Assembly (NCBI GenBank): GCA_024742875.1
Contig: JANSXP010000051.1
Span: 1 to 55,175 of the forward strand
Source: Planctomycetaceae bacterium
GTDB lineage: Bacteria; Planctomycetota; Planctomycetia; Planctomycetales; Planctomycetaceae
Length of the DNA stretch: 55,175 nucleotides
Reading direction: 5' to 3'
This document shows, piece by piece, positions 34,252 through 42,591 of the stretch. Numbering within the stretch: the stretch's first letter is position 1; every line of letters starts with the position of its first letter. The notes under the pieces were generated by a model. That model ran no database searches. It was not told the DNA's origin and saw only the letters and a list, made by a program, of their open reading frames with translations. Made by a program: the position numbers and the translations under genes.

Positions 34252-34299
34252 AATCTTTCAACTCGAAGTATGAATCACAGCGGGCCTCAGGCCACGTGT

Positions 34300-34494
34300 T
34301 CAGGGAGGGGAAATCAACTCAATCTGCATTGCGGGGAAGAAGTACGTGATGATGTAGTAAACCGTGAATATCCAGAAGCCGATCCAGATCAGGCGGATGT
34401 ACCACGGGATCACATTGCCGCGATAATGGTGAAAGTGGTGCTCTGTTTCCGGAGATGGCTGCTCCACAGAGTCTTCATTGGTGACTTCAATCAT
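34300..34494 (-). CDS. Small single-TM protein of the cbb3 operon
   Basis: A 64-residue protein: acidic N-terminus, HHFHHYRGNVIPW, then one TM helix (LIWIGFWIFTVYYIITYFF) and a short polar end. The His-rich segment followed by P-W-Y at the membrane border resembles the small subunit positions (CcoQ or the N-terminus of CcoP) in other cbb3 operons, but the sequence is not diagnostic. Overlaps the preceding gene by 4 bases. Probably a small oxidase subunit or assembly factor. Confidence 0.65.
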   Translation of the reverse strand: MIEVTNEDSVEQPSPETEHHFHHYRGNVIPWYIRLIWIGFWIFTVYYIITYFFPAMQIELISPP

Positions 34495-34889
34495 GACTTT
34501 CCTTTACCGCACAGCTCGTCGAGCGCTGCTTCGTTTTCCAGCATCGTGTGTTTGGGGAGTTCGAGGTCGGCAAACATGCCGTTGACAGCAGCCCACAGCA
34601 GGAGAAAGAAAAATCCGAGACTGGCGAACAGATAGTTCACGACCGGCGTGATGGCGAAGCCACCGTCAGGGTCTCCCTGTGTGAGGTGAATGAGCTCCAG
34701 AAACTTCATGACAAAACCAGCCATGCTGGGGATCAGAATGACCACGCCAAACACGATAGTGACGATCCATGCCACGCTGCGCTGCCGGATTTGCTGCGGT
34801 GATCGCGGCGGCGGGGCGGATGCGTGGGCGTGGGCGTGGGCCGCGGGGTTTGCGGCGGACTCTGAAGGATCACGAAGGGGCTCGCTCAT
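34491..34889 (-). CDS. Membrane protein of the cbb3 operon, two TM helices
   Basis: A 132-residue protein with a low-complexity His/Ala/Pro N-terminus (PAAHAHAHASAPPP), TM1 (SVAWIVTIVFGVVILIPSMAG), and TM2 (VNYLFASLGFFFLLLWAAVNG), ending in a charged tail with ELPKHTMLENEAALDELCGK. No named family. It overlaps CcoO by 4 bases and the following small protein by 4 bases, so translation is tightly coupled. The HAHAHAH stretch could bind copper transiently, which is speculation. Confidence 0.72.
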   Translation of the reverse strand: MSEPLRDPSESAANPAAHAHAHASAPPPRSPQQIRQRSVAWIVTIVFGVVILIPSMAGFVMKFLELIHLTQGDPDGGFAITPVVNYLFASLGFFFLLLWAAVNGMFADLELPKHTMLENEAALDELCGKGKS

Positions 34890-35593
34890 GGCTGTGACTC
34901 CTGACGGTCGACTTCGCTTTTCTGCGCAGGTGCGAAGGAAGGTTCGTACTGTTCATACCACGGATAACTTTCCTGCCATGAGCCGAGCCACTGCACGTAT
35001 GTGATGATGGCCAGTCCGCGGCGGTTTGGCTGATCGGGCGATCCTTCAAAAAACCACGGGTATTCGGGCATGGGGGAGTCCTGCGAGAGTGTCTTGGGGC
35101 GGAAAAAGTGCACGGCGTGCCAGTCGTTGCTGCGACGTCCGCCTTCCCGGCTCAGGTCCGGGCCCACCCGACGAGTGCCAAACATCACCGGGCGGTTCAG
35201 TTCGTTCTGGTATTCCCATGACTCGGCGACCGGTCCCCATCGCTGTTCTTCGTTGGACACCGGTCGGACGAACTGACTGTGGCAGTGCCAGCAGCCTTCG
35301 CCGACATAGATTTTGTGGCCTTCCCGCAGCGCCGTGGCGGTGGTCTCGTTCCACCATGCGTCGTCTTCGGCCGTTCCCCCGGGCGGTTCTCCGTACGCCG
35401 AGTTGAACGAGTCCGGATACCGTCTGGCCAGATCCTCAAACTGAAACCGCAGGTTGGCGTTGACCAGTTCTTCCACCGTCTGTTCGGGCAGATCGTCGTA
35501 CATCAGGGCAGGCACGACAGCGTTGGAAACGAAGGCCAGCGCGAAAAAACCGATGCCGGCGATCCAGAGAATTCCTGCTTTGCTTTCAAACAT
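34886..35593 (-). CDS. ccoO: cbb3-type cytochrome c oxidase monohaem subunit
   Basis: A 235-residue subunit II of cbb3 oxidase. An N-terminal TM anchor (ILWIAGIGFFALAFVSNAVV) is followed by the haem c site C101-W-H-C104-H105 in YVGEGCWHCHSQFVRP, a family signature. The segment RRVGPDLSREGGRRSNDWH and the distal Met in QDSPMPEYPW complete the CcoO pattern. It passes electrons to the haem b/CuB site in CcoN. Lies 54 bases downstream of ccoN. A standard-length CcoP is not seen; the separate dihaem lipoprotein at 37911 may replace it. Confidence 0.92.
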   Translation of the reverse strand: MFESKAGILWIAGIGFFALAFVSNAVVPALMYDDLPEQTVEELVNANLRFQFEDLARRYPDSFNSAYGEPPGGTAEDDAWWNETTATALREGHKIYVGEGCWHCHSQFVRPVSNEEQRWGPVAESWEYQNELNRPVMFGTRRVGPDLSREGGRRSNDWHAVHFFRPKTLSQDSPMPEYPWFFEGSPDQPNRRGLAIITYVQWLGSWQESYPWYEQYEPSFAPAQKSEVDRQESQP

Positions 35594-35647
35594 TGGGGCA
35601 CAGCTTTACTGAGAAAGATTTGAGAATGTGCGACAGCAGGTGCTGCA

Positions 35648-37087
35648 TCAGGCTGTTGTCGGAGAGGGGCCCGCCGCTGCAGCCTCTGGCTGTTCCGGCA
35701 CACAGGTCCACGTCTTGTAAATGTTCCAGATGAAGGCGAGCAGACCGCCAAACATGCTCAGGCCGGCGATGACGCGAATGACCCAGAACGGATGGGAAAT
35801 TTCCACGGAGGCATCCCAGGGTTCGAGTGCGGCCCACGACCAGCCCTGAAACAGCCCCAGCAAAATCAGGTCGGCCGCCATCACGGCAATGCCCACCGTT
35901 GAGAGCCAGTAGTGCCATTCACAGGCCTTCAGGCTGTACCAGGGACGATTCAGAAGCCGTGGGAACAGATAGGTCATCGCGCCCATGATCCACACGGTGA
36001 ACACCCCAAACATGACCATGTGCGCATGTCCCACCACCCAGTCCGTAAAGTGAATGATCTTCTGGAACGTCAGCGTCACCTGAAACGAGCACTGCAGGCA
36101 CGTGAGGAAGTAGAAGATCATGCCCGTGTAGAACCAGCGGATGGGCAGGTTTGTTTTCACTGCCTGACCGTCCCCCCAGATCGTGCCAAAGAAGTTGACA
36201 ACCACCGTCGTGACAACAAGTTCCACGGCGATGGTGGACACGATGGCTCCGTACTGCAGAAACATGGGAATCGGCGTATACAGAAAATGGTGGATGCCCT
36301 GCAGCGGATAAAAGAAGGCCAGCCCCCAGAATCCGACGAGCGACAGTCCGTGACTCCAGATCGGTTTTTTCAGGATGATGGGCACAAAGTAGTACATCAT
36401 TCCCCAGCCGAGCGGCGTCACAAACAGGCCGACCAGGTCATGGATAAACAGGCCCCCCACAGCACCAGCGCTGGTGCCTGTGACAAAATACTCCGGCACA
36501 AAGTTGCCCATCGCATACGTCAGGAATGTCCAGACAAACATGGCCATGAAGTACCACAGCGTGACATAGATCGGCCCCTTCATTCGGGCAATCGGAGGCA
36601 TGAAGTTGACCGCCAGCAGCAGCAGTCCCAGCTGAGCGATGGGGTCGATCCAGACGGGCGTCTCGCCCCATTCCAGTCCCTGCGCTTCTCCCAGCAGCAG
36701 GCCGATGGCGGTGGCCAGAACGACGCCCTGCCAGGCAATATAGATGACCCACGACAGCCGCTTGTCCAAAACGGGATTGAGTGTCAGACGCGGGACAATC
36801 CAGTGCAGCGCGCCCAGAAATCCGTTGGCCAGAAAGCCGTAGGCAATGGCATTGGTGTGGAGCATTCGCCAGCGGCCCGGCGAAAACAGCTCGATGCCGC
36901 GCATGGGATTGTGGTCAATCAGCTGCAGTGCCATCAGGATGCCGGCGAGCATCGAGATCAGCAGAAACGTCAGCGCCGTGACGAAGTACAGCTTCACCAG
37001 CTTCAGGTCGACCAGTTCGTGCAGCGGCAGGATGGCCGTCTGAGCGGGCGGTGCAGGCGGTTCAGAAGAAACGATGGCTTCAGACAT
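35648..37087 (-). CDS. ccoN: cbb3-type cytochrome c oxidase catalytic subunit
   Basis: A 479-residue, 12-helix catalytic subunit. Ligands can be placed: low-spin haem His H77 (WRMLHTNAIAYG) and H356, high-spin haem His H354 (VVGHAHMVMFG), CuB His H216 (FIHDLVGLF) and H266/H267 (GIHHFLY). Tyr at 232-233 (GMMYYF) corresponds to the helix position of the cross-linked tyrosine in other cbb3 enzymes. It reduces oxygen at high affinity and pumps protons, so the operon serves low-oxygen respiration. A short linker of 66 bases separates it from the upstream membrane protein. Confidence 0.95.
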   Translation of the reverse strand: MSEAIVSSEPPAPPAQTAILPLHELVDLKLVKLYFVTALTFLLISMLAGILMALQLIDHNPMRGIELFSPGRWRMLHTNAIAYGFLANGFLGALHWIVPRLTLNPVLDKRLSWVIYIAWQGVVLATAIGLLLGEAQGLEWGETPVWIDPIAQLGLLLLAVNFMPPIARMKGPIYVTLWYFMAMFVWTFLTYAMGNFVPEYFVTGTSAGAVGGLFIHDLVGLFVTPLGWGMMYYFVPIILKKPIWSHGLSLVGFWGLAFFYPLQGIHHFLYTPIPMFLQYGAIVSTIAVELVVTTVVVNFFGTIWGDGQAVKTNLPIRWFYTGMIFYFLTCLQCSFQVTLTFQKIIHFTDWVVGHAHMVMFGVFTVWIMGAMTYLFPRLLNRPWYSLKACEWHYWLSTVGIAVMAADLILLGLFQGWSWAALEPWDASVEISHPFWVIRVIAGLSMFGGLLAFIWNIYKTWTCVPEQPEAAAAGPSPTTA

Positions 37088-37153
37088 GAGTCGATGGACT
37101 TTTCCAACAGGAGTTTGAGACGTGATACATCAGGCGGTGCGTCTGCGCTGGTG

Positions 37154-37813
37154 TCAGGAGGTCGCTTCCGTGGGCCGTCGGTACAGCTGAAACGCACCCA
37201 GCGGTGCCATCAGGGCCATCGTCCAGCCAAAGACCAGGTGAGTGGCCAGTGCGACCCACCACGGCATGTGTTCGCCGCTGGTGATCCAGCGTCCGCCAAA
37301 CAGCGCGGGCTGCAGCCAGGCAAGGATGCCGTAGAAATTGATGATCCAGACGGCCGTGGCCAGAGCGGACGCCCAGAGCAGACGCGTGGCGACCGACGTC
37401 TCAAGGGCGAAGCGACCAATGACCCAGTGGAACAGTACGCCCAGCACCATGCCGGTGCCGATATACAGGCAGCATCCCAGTGACAGGATCATGCCGTCGT
37501 CAATCACGAAACCGGTACCTTCCGCTGTCGACAGCGCGAGCGCTTTTTCTCCCAGCGGAAAAGTGAGATACACGCGGATGATTTCGAGCGGATGTTTGCC
37601 GGCCAGGGTGGCGCCCACAATGTTGAACAGCAGACTGGCCATCGCTGCGATGCCGCCAAACACAAATCCTACGGTGCCGTACCAGGTACCGTAGAAATTG
37701 TCGAGGTTCCACTGATCAGCCTCAGTGGCCCGCGACATCTCTGATTCCAGCGTGGCCACTTTCTGTTTGAGCGTGGCCAGTTCCAGCTTTTGTTCATCGA
37801 ATTCGGACGTCAT
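37154..37813 (-). CDS. Four-TM membrane protein upstream of ccoN
   Basis: A 219-residue protein with an N-terminal coiled coil (FDEQKLELATLKQKVATLES) and four to five hydrophobic helices (VGFVFGGIAAMASLLFNIVGA; MILSLGCCLYIGTGMVLGVLF; LLWASALATAVWIINFYGIL; ALATHLVFGWTMALMAPLGAF). Polar spots and His residues lie at helix borders, which could hold haem or contact CcoN, but no family motif is visible. Its strict position between the dihaem cytochrome and ccoN suggests a subunit or assembly factor of this oxidase type. Confidence 0.75.
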   Translation of the reverse strand: MTSEFDEQKLELATLKQKVATLESEMSRATEADQWNLDNFYGTWYGTVGFVFGGIAAMASLLFNIVGATLAGKHPLEIIRVYLTFPLGEKALALSTAEGTGFVIDDGMILSLGCCLYIGTGMVLGVLFHWVIGRFALETSVATRLLWASALATAVWIINFYGILAWLQPALFGGRWITSGEHMPWWVALATHLVFGWTMALMAPLGAFQLYRRPTEATS

Positions 37814-37910
37814 TTCAAATCACTCGTTGGTAGGATCCGGGAAGAACGACTCCGCCTGGCGGCGGCTGTTGGCAGCCCCTCTGGCGGTGGCGGGGATGCC
37901 TGCCTGTCTG

Positions 37911-39011
37911 TCATCCTTCGGGGGCTGCACCGCCCTCGCTGCCGGCGTTTGCTTTCTGCGCCCGTGCTGTATTGGCAAGCGTGTCGTAAGGTTTCATCAG
38001 TCCGGCCGGAATCTCTTCCTGATAGCGCCGCCGATTGGAGGTTTGCAGGACGAAGGCGACGAGGTTCCAGATGGTGTCTGGCTCACTGGCAAAGGCCGCT
38101 TTGAAACCCGGCATCGGCGTGCCGTTGATGCCGTTCATGATGCGGCGGTAAACGTCGATTGGCTGCTGTCCGCCCCGCAGCATGCCGGACGTGAGGTCGG
38201 CCGCCCGGGTCGGATAGCCCCAGGAGTCACTGCCGATATTGTCTTTGGTGTGCCCGCGGCCGTCGTCTCCATGACACTTGCTGCAGCCTTTGCTCAGGAA
38301 CGCTTCGCGGCCCAGCGCGGCCCGCTGTGCGGTCAGTTCCGGCTGTGGAGTCAGCGGCTGTGTGAGCGATGAGCCGGCCTGCTGCCACCGATTGACGACA
38401 TCCTCGATGAACTCCGGCACGTATTCGGGGTCGAGCTCTTCGGCCGCATCGGCCTCCATCGCCAGTTGAAACTGCAGTTCACCTCGCTGCGACAGCACCA
38501 TGACGTAATCGACCACCGCTTTGATGTCCTTCTCCGGCAGTCGATTGAAACGCGGCATGGAGGTACCCGTCACGCCAGTGTGAACCACGCGGATCAGGTC
38601 TTCCCGTCGAGGTCGGGCGCCGTAGGGGGTGGATGTAAATTTGAAAATCCCGCGTGTGTAGTCTCGGGGTCTGGGGTACAGGTGATCGGCCGCTTCCCCG
38701 TTGCCGTCACCATTCTCACCATGGCACTGCACACAGCGTTTCCTGTAGACGGCCTGTCCGTGTTTCAGGTGCAGTTGCTGTTTGAACGTGGGGTTTGGCT
38801 GCGTGACCAGTTGAGGCGTACTGGCAGTGCCGCTGTTTTCTGTAACCAGTTTGTTCAGTTCGTCCTGCAGCGCCGGATCCGGCAGCTCGGTAACCAGCTC
38901 ACTGGGCGTCCAGCGGGCTGGTTCACTGCGCTCACAGCCGGTGAGAGTCAGGCTGCTCATCAGCATGCAGGCACACATGAGCAACCCAGCCGTTTTTTCG
39001 TTGCCAGTCAT
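37911..39011 (-). CDS. Dihaem c-type cytochrome lipoprotein
   Basis: A 366-residue lipoprotein with signal peptide and lipobox (MSSLTLTGC26). Two class I cytochrome c domains: haem 1 at C93-V-Q-C96-H97 with distal region GTSMPRFN, and haem 2 at C243-S-K-C246-H247 with GTPMPGFKAAF. A Pro/Arg-rich stretch links them. Probably delivers electrons to the cbb3 oxidase and takes the place of CcoP, which also has two c-type haems. Lies 97 bases upstream of the membrane protein gene in the same direction. Confidence 0.9.
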   Translation of the reverse strand: MTGNEKTAGLLMCACMLMSSLTLTGCERSEPARWTPSELVTELPDPALQDELNKLVTENSGTASTPQLVTQPNPTFKQQLHLKHGQAVYRKRCVQCHGENGDGNGEAADHLYPRPRDYTRGIFKFTSTPYGARPRREDLIRVVHTGVTGTSMPRFNRLPEKDIKAVVDYVMVLSQRGELQFQLAMEADAAEELDPEYVPEFIEDVVNRWQQAGSSLTQPLTPQPELTAQRAALGREAFLSKGCSKCHGDDGRGHTKDNIGSDSWGYPTRAADLTSGMLRGGQQPIDVYRRIMNGINGTPMPGFKAAFASEPDTIWNLVAFVLQTSNRRRYQEEIPAGLMKPYDTLANTARAQKANAGSEGGAAPEG

Positions 39012-39123
39012 TAATCCTGTCGTCCCGGGGCTGAAGGGTGTGGTGGGTGGTGCGGCGTTGGGTGACGTGTCCTGCCGTGTCTCGCGTGCGACAAACGGAG
39101 CGGCAGGAGAACGTCCTGGTGAG

Positions 39124-40125
39124 TTATTTCGTGAACTGATCCACGGCGTAGGTCAGTTCGACGGGGGTGTCGCTGCCTGTGACGGATACGGCCAGTTCCC
39201 GCTCCAGAAGCCCCGCTCGTTCGTGCCACACGCGGAATTCGTAATCGCCCACTGGCAGTCCTTCGATGCGAAAGGCGCCCGCTTCGTCAGTGACGGCCAT
39301 GAAGGGGTGATCGAGAACGAGGTGATAAGAGGCCATCCACGCATGAATGTCACACTTGACCTGAATCGGCTCACTTTCAGCTCGAGCGTATTCCAGCGGT
39401 ATGCCTGCCTGGTCGTTGGGCTTAATCAGAATGTTCACGCCCTGATTGCGTGCGGGGAACGTGTGGACGTTGTGCTGCACCGCATCACTGCTTTTGACCA
39501 TCACTGGCTGGCCCGTCTGAATCAGGGCGGTATGCGGCGTGAAGACGCAGCCTTTTTGGTCGAGCACGACTGGCTCGGTGGGCGTTTCCTGCTTAAACCC
39601 TTTGGGGGCCCGACGCAGATACAGGAACACGCTGGCAATGCCGCTGTCTGCGCCGACGAGCAGGCTGTCATCGGGCACGTCCGCCATGCCGCACACCTCT
39701 TTGTCTTTCAGGTTTTCGTCATCCGCGCGGGCCAGTACCGGCAGATCAGGGGGCGTGCCCTTCAGGATGACTCGGCCCGAGAAGCTGCCCGTAGTTGCCG
39801 CGGGTTGGGCAGGTTTCGCGTTGTCTTTCGCGTTTGATTCCGGGATGTCCGTGCCAACTCTGCTGTCAGTGGCCGCTGTTTCCGAAGATTCGGTGGTCGC
39901 TGCTGCGTTGCTGTTTTCGGACGGCTCCTGCCGGGACGCGGTGTCGGATGTGTCTGGTGCCGACGAGTCCGTGTCTGGTGCTGTGGCCGGGGCGGGTTTC
40001 GTCTCGGCCGAATCACCGCAGCCAGTCATCAGGCAGGCCAGAACAGACAGTGCTGTCATGGCAGTCAGGCGGCGTGCACAGATGACGCGTCGAAGGGATT
40101 GCGAAGAGCGAGTGTTCTGGAGCAT
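39124..40125 (-). CDS. Cupredoxin-like lipoprotein with carboxypeptidase-regulatory-like domain
   Basis: About 333 residues from ATG 40125 (AGGA just upstream); ATG 40059 is possible. Lipobox MTGCG, then a low-complexity Thr/Ser/Asp/Ala linker of about 85 residues. The folded part starts with GSFSGRVILKGTPPDLPVLA, followed by a copper-site-like set: AVQHNVHTFPAR and a later C-D-I-H-A-W-M, the C-x2-H-x3-M order of type 1 copper proteins. The C-terminus (GAFRIEGLPVGDYEFRVWHE) is a carboxypeptidase-regulatory-like Ig domain. Likely a periplasmic electron carrier or copper donor for the oxidase. First gene of the minus-strand operon. Confidence 0.75.
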   Translation of the reverse strand: MLQNTRSSQSLRRVICARRLTAMTALSVLACLMTGCGDSAETKPAPATAPDTDSSAPDTSDTASRQEPSENSNAAATTESSETAATDSRVGTDIPESNAKDNAKPAQPAATTGSFSGRVILKGTPPDLPVLARADDENLKDKEVCGMADVPDDSLLVGADSGIASVFLYLRRAPKGFKQETPTEPVVLDQKGCVFTPHTALIQTGQPVMVKSSDAVQHNVHTFPARNQGVNILIKPNDQAGIPLEYARAESEPIQVKCDIHAWMASYHLVLDHPFMAVTDEAGAFRIEGLPVGDYEFRVWHERAGLLERELAVSVTGSDTPVELTYAVDQFTK

Positions 40126-40594
40126 GAGTCCTGCTTTCAGGGAGACATCAGGCAGCTGGTCTGCCCGTTGCGAAAACGGTTTGGCAGTCCGCAAAGCAAC
40201 GGTCGTGCCAATGGCGAAGGGATGACGCTGCGGTCGCAGTACGCCATTGTTCCGCGGCGTTCTGCAGTGGATTTTCGTGCTCTGTCGCGCCTGTCCGCCC
40301 GTTGCTGAGCTGTCTGCCGGCGTCAGTGGAGGAGGTTCTGCAGTTGTCCTGGCTGCAGGAATCTTCTGTTCGCGTGAACGGGGAACAGTTCAAACGTGCA
40401 GATCAGCACACGGTGTGCGCCACCGCACGTGCGTTCTGTGCGTGGACGACTTCAATAGCGGGACCAGCGGCATTGCCGACACGGAGTGTGGTTGGCATCG
40501 CGTTTGCCAGACACAATCGTGCGTGCCGGGTGGCGCTCAGCAGAGCGTGCCGGGTGGCACGTCATACAGGGACGTTTTTTCAGGAAAAGTGACA
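40126..40594. other. Divergent intergenic region with exact 14-bp direct repeat
   Basis: No gene I can support. GCGTGCCGGGTGGC occurs exactly twice, near 40521-40534 and 40545-40558, 24 bases apart and about 40-75 bases before the next start, a typical place for an operator. Elsewhere there are GC-rich stretches (ACGGTGTGCGCC) but no clear FNR box. Confidence 0.45.
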
Positions 40595-41041
40595 ATGTCA
40601 AAGACAGGAACAGCCATCTTGTGTGGCGCCGCATCGCTGCTGGCATGTGCTGCCGGATCCGGATGGGGACAGGTCAGTCAGATTCCCACGACGGTTGAGC
40701 AGCAGGATGAGTCTCCGCAAACGCGCACGACGATGCACTCCAAGCTGCTGCAGTCTCAGCGTGTCATGGAAGGCCTCGTACGCCGTGACTTCGAGGCCAT
40801 CGAGGAAGCAGCCAGCATCCTCAAGCGGATCAGTTTGTCACCCCCGCCGAAACTCAGCTCAGCGGGCGACAAATCGGATGAGCAGGTGTACGAGCACTTT
40901 CGCCTGGAATTTGCTCGACTGGCAGGGCAGCTGGAACGTCAGGCGCGGAGACGGGAACCGGAGGCCACTGCCTGGGTACAACAGAATCTGACAGCCACCT
41001 GCATCGCCTGTCATGACTATATTCGTGACTTTCCGCAATAG
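40595..41041 (+). CDS. Small exported protein with C-terminal CxxCH (cytochrome c'-like)
   Basis: A 148-residue protein from ATG 40595 with AGGAAAAG upstream. A signal peptide (ILCGAASLLACAAGSGWG) precedes a helical region (SKLLQSQRVMEGLVRRDFEAIEEAA; VYEHFRLEFARLAGQLERQA), and the haem motif CIACHDYIRDF lies within ten residues of the C-terminus. This architecture, four helices with the CxxCH at the end, is that of cytochrome c'-type proteins, which bind NO or transfer electrons. The protein at 44469 has the same build and the same end motif (CIRCHSWVRD), so the two look like paralogues. Confidence 0.75.
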   Translation: MSKTGTAILCGAASLLACAAGSGWGQVSQIPTTVEQQDESPQTRTTMHSKLLQSQRVMEGLVRRDFEAIEEAASILKRISLSPPPKLSSAGDKSDEQVYEHFRLEFARLAGQLERQARRREPEATAWVQQNLTATCIACHDYIRDFPQ

Positions 41042-41052
41042 GCGGCGGTCGG

Positions 41053-41355
41053 TCACTCAACGCGGCGGTCGTGGCCGTCTGGACGGTCGGCCGACGAATA
41101 CACGCCTGATGGCGGATCACTCGGGGGCGGGCCGTCTGCTGGCGGCTCACAGCTTTCTTCCACAACCAGCCAGACCTGCTCCCAGTCAAAATGAAACACG
41201 CGTTCTGTCTGCGCCTGGACCTGCCGCATGGCGTCCGCTGGTGTGAGGTCTTCGCTGGCATGCAGTGTGCGGCAGATGAAGGCGGACAGCATTTCGCAGT
41301 CGGCAAGCAGCGAGTCAGAGGGCTCAGTGCTTCTGGGTTTCAGATAGACTCTCAA
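41053..41355 (-). CDS. Hypothetical small protein
   Basis: A 100-residue cytosolic protein that converges on the cytochrome c'-like gene with 11 bases between stops. The core (LTPADAMRQVQAQTERVFHF, then DWEQVWLVVEESCEPPADG) looks like real protein; the tail is Pro/Asp-rich. The TTG start (41355) and the upstream residues are uncertain; ATG 41292 is an alternative. No family recognised. Confidence 0.45.
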   Translation of the reverse strand: MRVYLKPRSTEPSDSLLADCEMLSAFICRTLHASEDLTPADAMRQVQAQTERVFHFDWEQVWLVVEESCEPPADGPPPSDPPSGVYSSADRPDGHDRRVE

Positions 41356-41460
41356 GATCAGACCTTCGATACGTGTTTCGTAGCGCTTGGGTCAATCGTT
41401 TTCCCGGTGGAAAGTCGGACGCGGATTTTTCAGAATTACTCAAATGCCGGGGAATTGGCC

Positions 41461-41600
41461 GTTTTGCCCCCGTTTTGCCCCCGTTTTGCCCCCGTTTTGC
41501 CCCCGATCTGGCCCCGATCTGGCCCCGATCTGGCCCCGATCTGGCCCCAATTTGGCCCCAATTTGGCCCCAATCTGGCCCCAATCTGGCCCCAATCTGGG
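41461..41600. repeat. 11-bp minisatellite in three sequence blocks
   Basis: Twelve complete 11-base units plus a partial one: GTTTTGCCCCC four times (41461-41504), GATCTGGCCCC four times (41505-41548), AATTTGGCCCC twice (41549-41570), AATCTGGCCCC twice (41571-41592), then AATCTGGG. Units are perfect within blocks and differ by a few bases between blocks, so blocks have been duplicated separately. The array ends about 205 bases before the S51 peptidase gene. The rest of 41356-41805 shows no gene. All frames across it are open because 11 is not a multiple of three, so long ORFs here are artefacts. Confidence 0.95.
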
Positions 41601-41805
41601 TTTCGCATTTGTCCAGTTCACGTCCGAGTCAGGCCTGTTTCCTGACTGTCTTCCTCACGCCTCACCACGAAAACGGGGACACGCTGGGCACCTGATTGTG
41701 GCTGGCTCAGGAGAATTTGTCTGGTTGGTGGTCCGCTTTCGATCAGTCGATGCGCTCGTTATCGTTTTTCGGGGACGAAGTCTGGCTCTCTGGAAGGTTG
41801 GCACT

Positions 41806-42591
41806 GTGAATATCTGCTGTTGGTCGCTCTTCTGTTTGCTCGCACAGGGCGGCATCGTTGACGAACGTGTCCAGATCGCAAACACAGGTTGTCTGATGAT
41901 CTGTGGCGGAGGACGTCTGCCAGTTTCAGTGACTTCCGAATTTGTGCAGCGGGCGGGAGGTGAATCAGGGCACCTTGTGGTGATTCCCACTGCCAGTACC
42001 CGCACGTCTTCCACAGAGCTAAAGTCACTGCAGTCACTGTGGCGCGACCGCGGTCTGGGGCGTGTGTCCATTCTGCATACGACGGAGCGGAACGCAGCCG
42101 ACACGTCGGCATTTAGCGCCGTCCTTGATGACGCCACGGCGGTCTGGATCGGAGGCGGTCAGCAATCACGCCTGGCGAGCGTTTACCAGGGGACGGCAAC
42201 GGAGCGTCGGCTCCGCGAGTTTGTGCACGCCGGCGGCGTGCTGGGAGGAACGTCTGCGGGAGCCGCCATCATGTCGCGCGTGATGATTGCTTCCGGCAAC
42301 CCGAAACCTCAGATCAGCGAGGGGTTCGATCTGCTGCCTGATGCCATCATCGATCAGCATTTTCTCAGACGCAACCGCTTCAATCGACTGCTGGCTGCCG
42401 TGAGACAGCATCCGAACAGAATGGGTGTGGGAATTGATGAAGGCACCGCGGTGGTGTTCCAGGCTGGCCAGTGTCGTGTGATGGGCGAATCCTTTGTGGT
42501 GGTGATTCGTGCGGGCGATTCACTGCAGCCTTTTTCGGTCTCAACCCTGCGGCAGGGCGATTCCTTTGAGGTCACCGCACCGCCGCGTTAG
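41806..42591 (+). CDS. Cyanophycinase-like peptidase, family S51
   Basis: A 261-residue protein. GTG 41806 has GGAAGG upstream and begins a short hydrophobic signal (NICCWSLFCLLAQGG). The S51 core is clear: LMICGGGRLPVS at about 30-41, GHLVVIPTAS, AVWIGGGQQSRL and the nucleophile elbow GGTSAGAA with Ser150, then DQHFLRRNRFNRLLAAV and GVGIDEGTAVVF. Members cleave cyanophycin or Asp/Arg dipeptides; some are exported. The 3' end overlaps the convergent universal stress protein gene by 20 bases. The frame is open upstream through the minisatellite, but that is not coding. Confidence 0.85.
   Translation: MNICCWSLFCLLAQGGIVDERVQIANTGCLMICGGGRLPVSVTSEFVQRAGGESGHLVVIPTASTRTSSTELKSLQSLWRDRGLGRVSILHTTERNAADTSAFSAVLDDATAVWIGGGQQSRLASVYQGTATERRLREFVHAGGVLGGTSAGAAIMSRVMIASGNPKPQISEGFDLLPDAIIDQHFLRRNRFNRLLAAVRQHPNRMGVGIDEGTAVVFQAGQCRVMGESFVVVIRAGDSLQPFSVSTLRQGDSFEVTAPPR

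Noticed and set aside
35912-37483. 523-codon plus-strand frame opposite ccoN
   Set aside because: Composition is Gln/His/Asp-rich without hydrophobic pattern; it is the antisense shadow of a strongly conserved ccoN.
41461-41600. CRISPR array
   Set aside because: Units are 11 bp, directly adjacent and without unique spacers.
41191-41805. N-terminal extension of the S51 peptidase through the minisatellite
   Set aside because: The extension is mostly the repeat translated, all frames are open there, and a GTG with ribosome-binding site and signal sequence exists at 41806.
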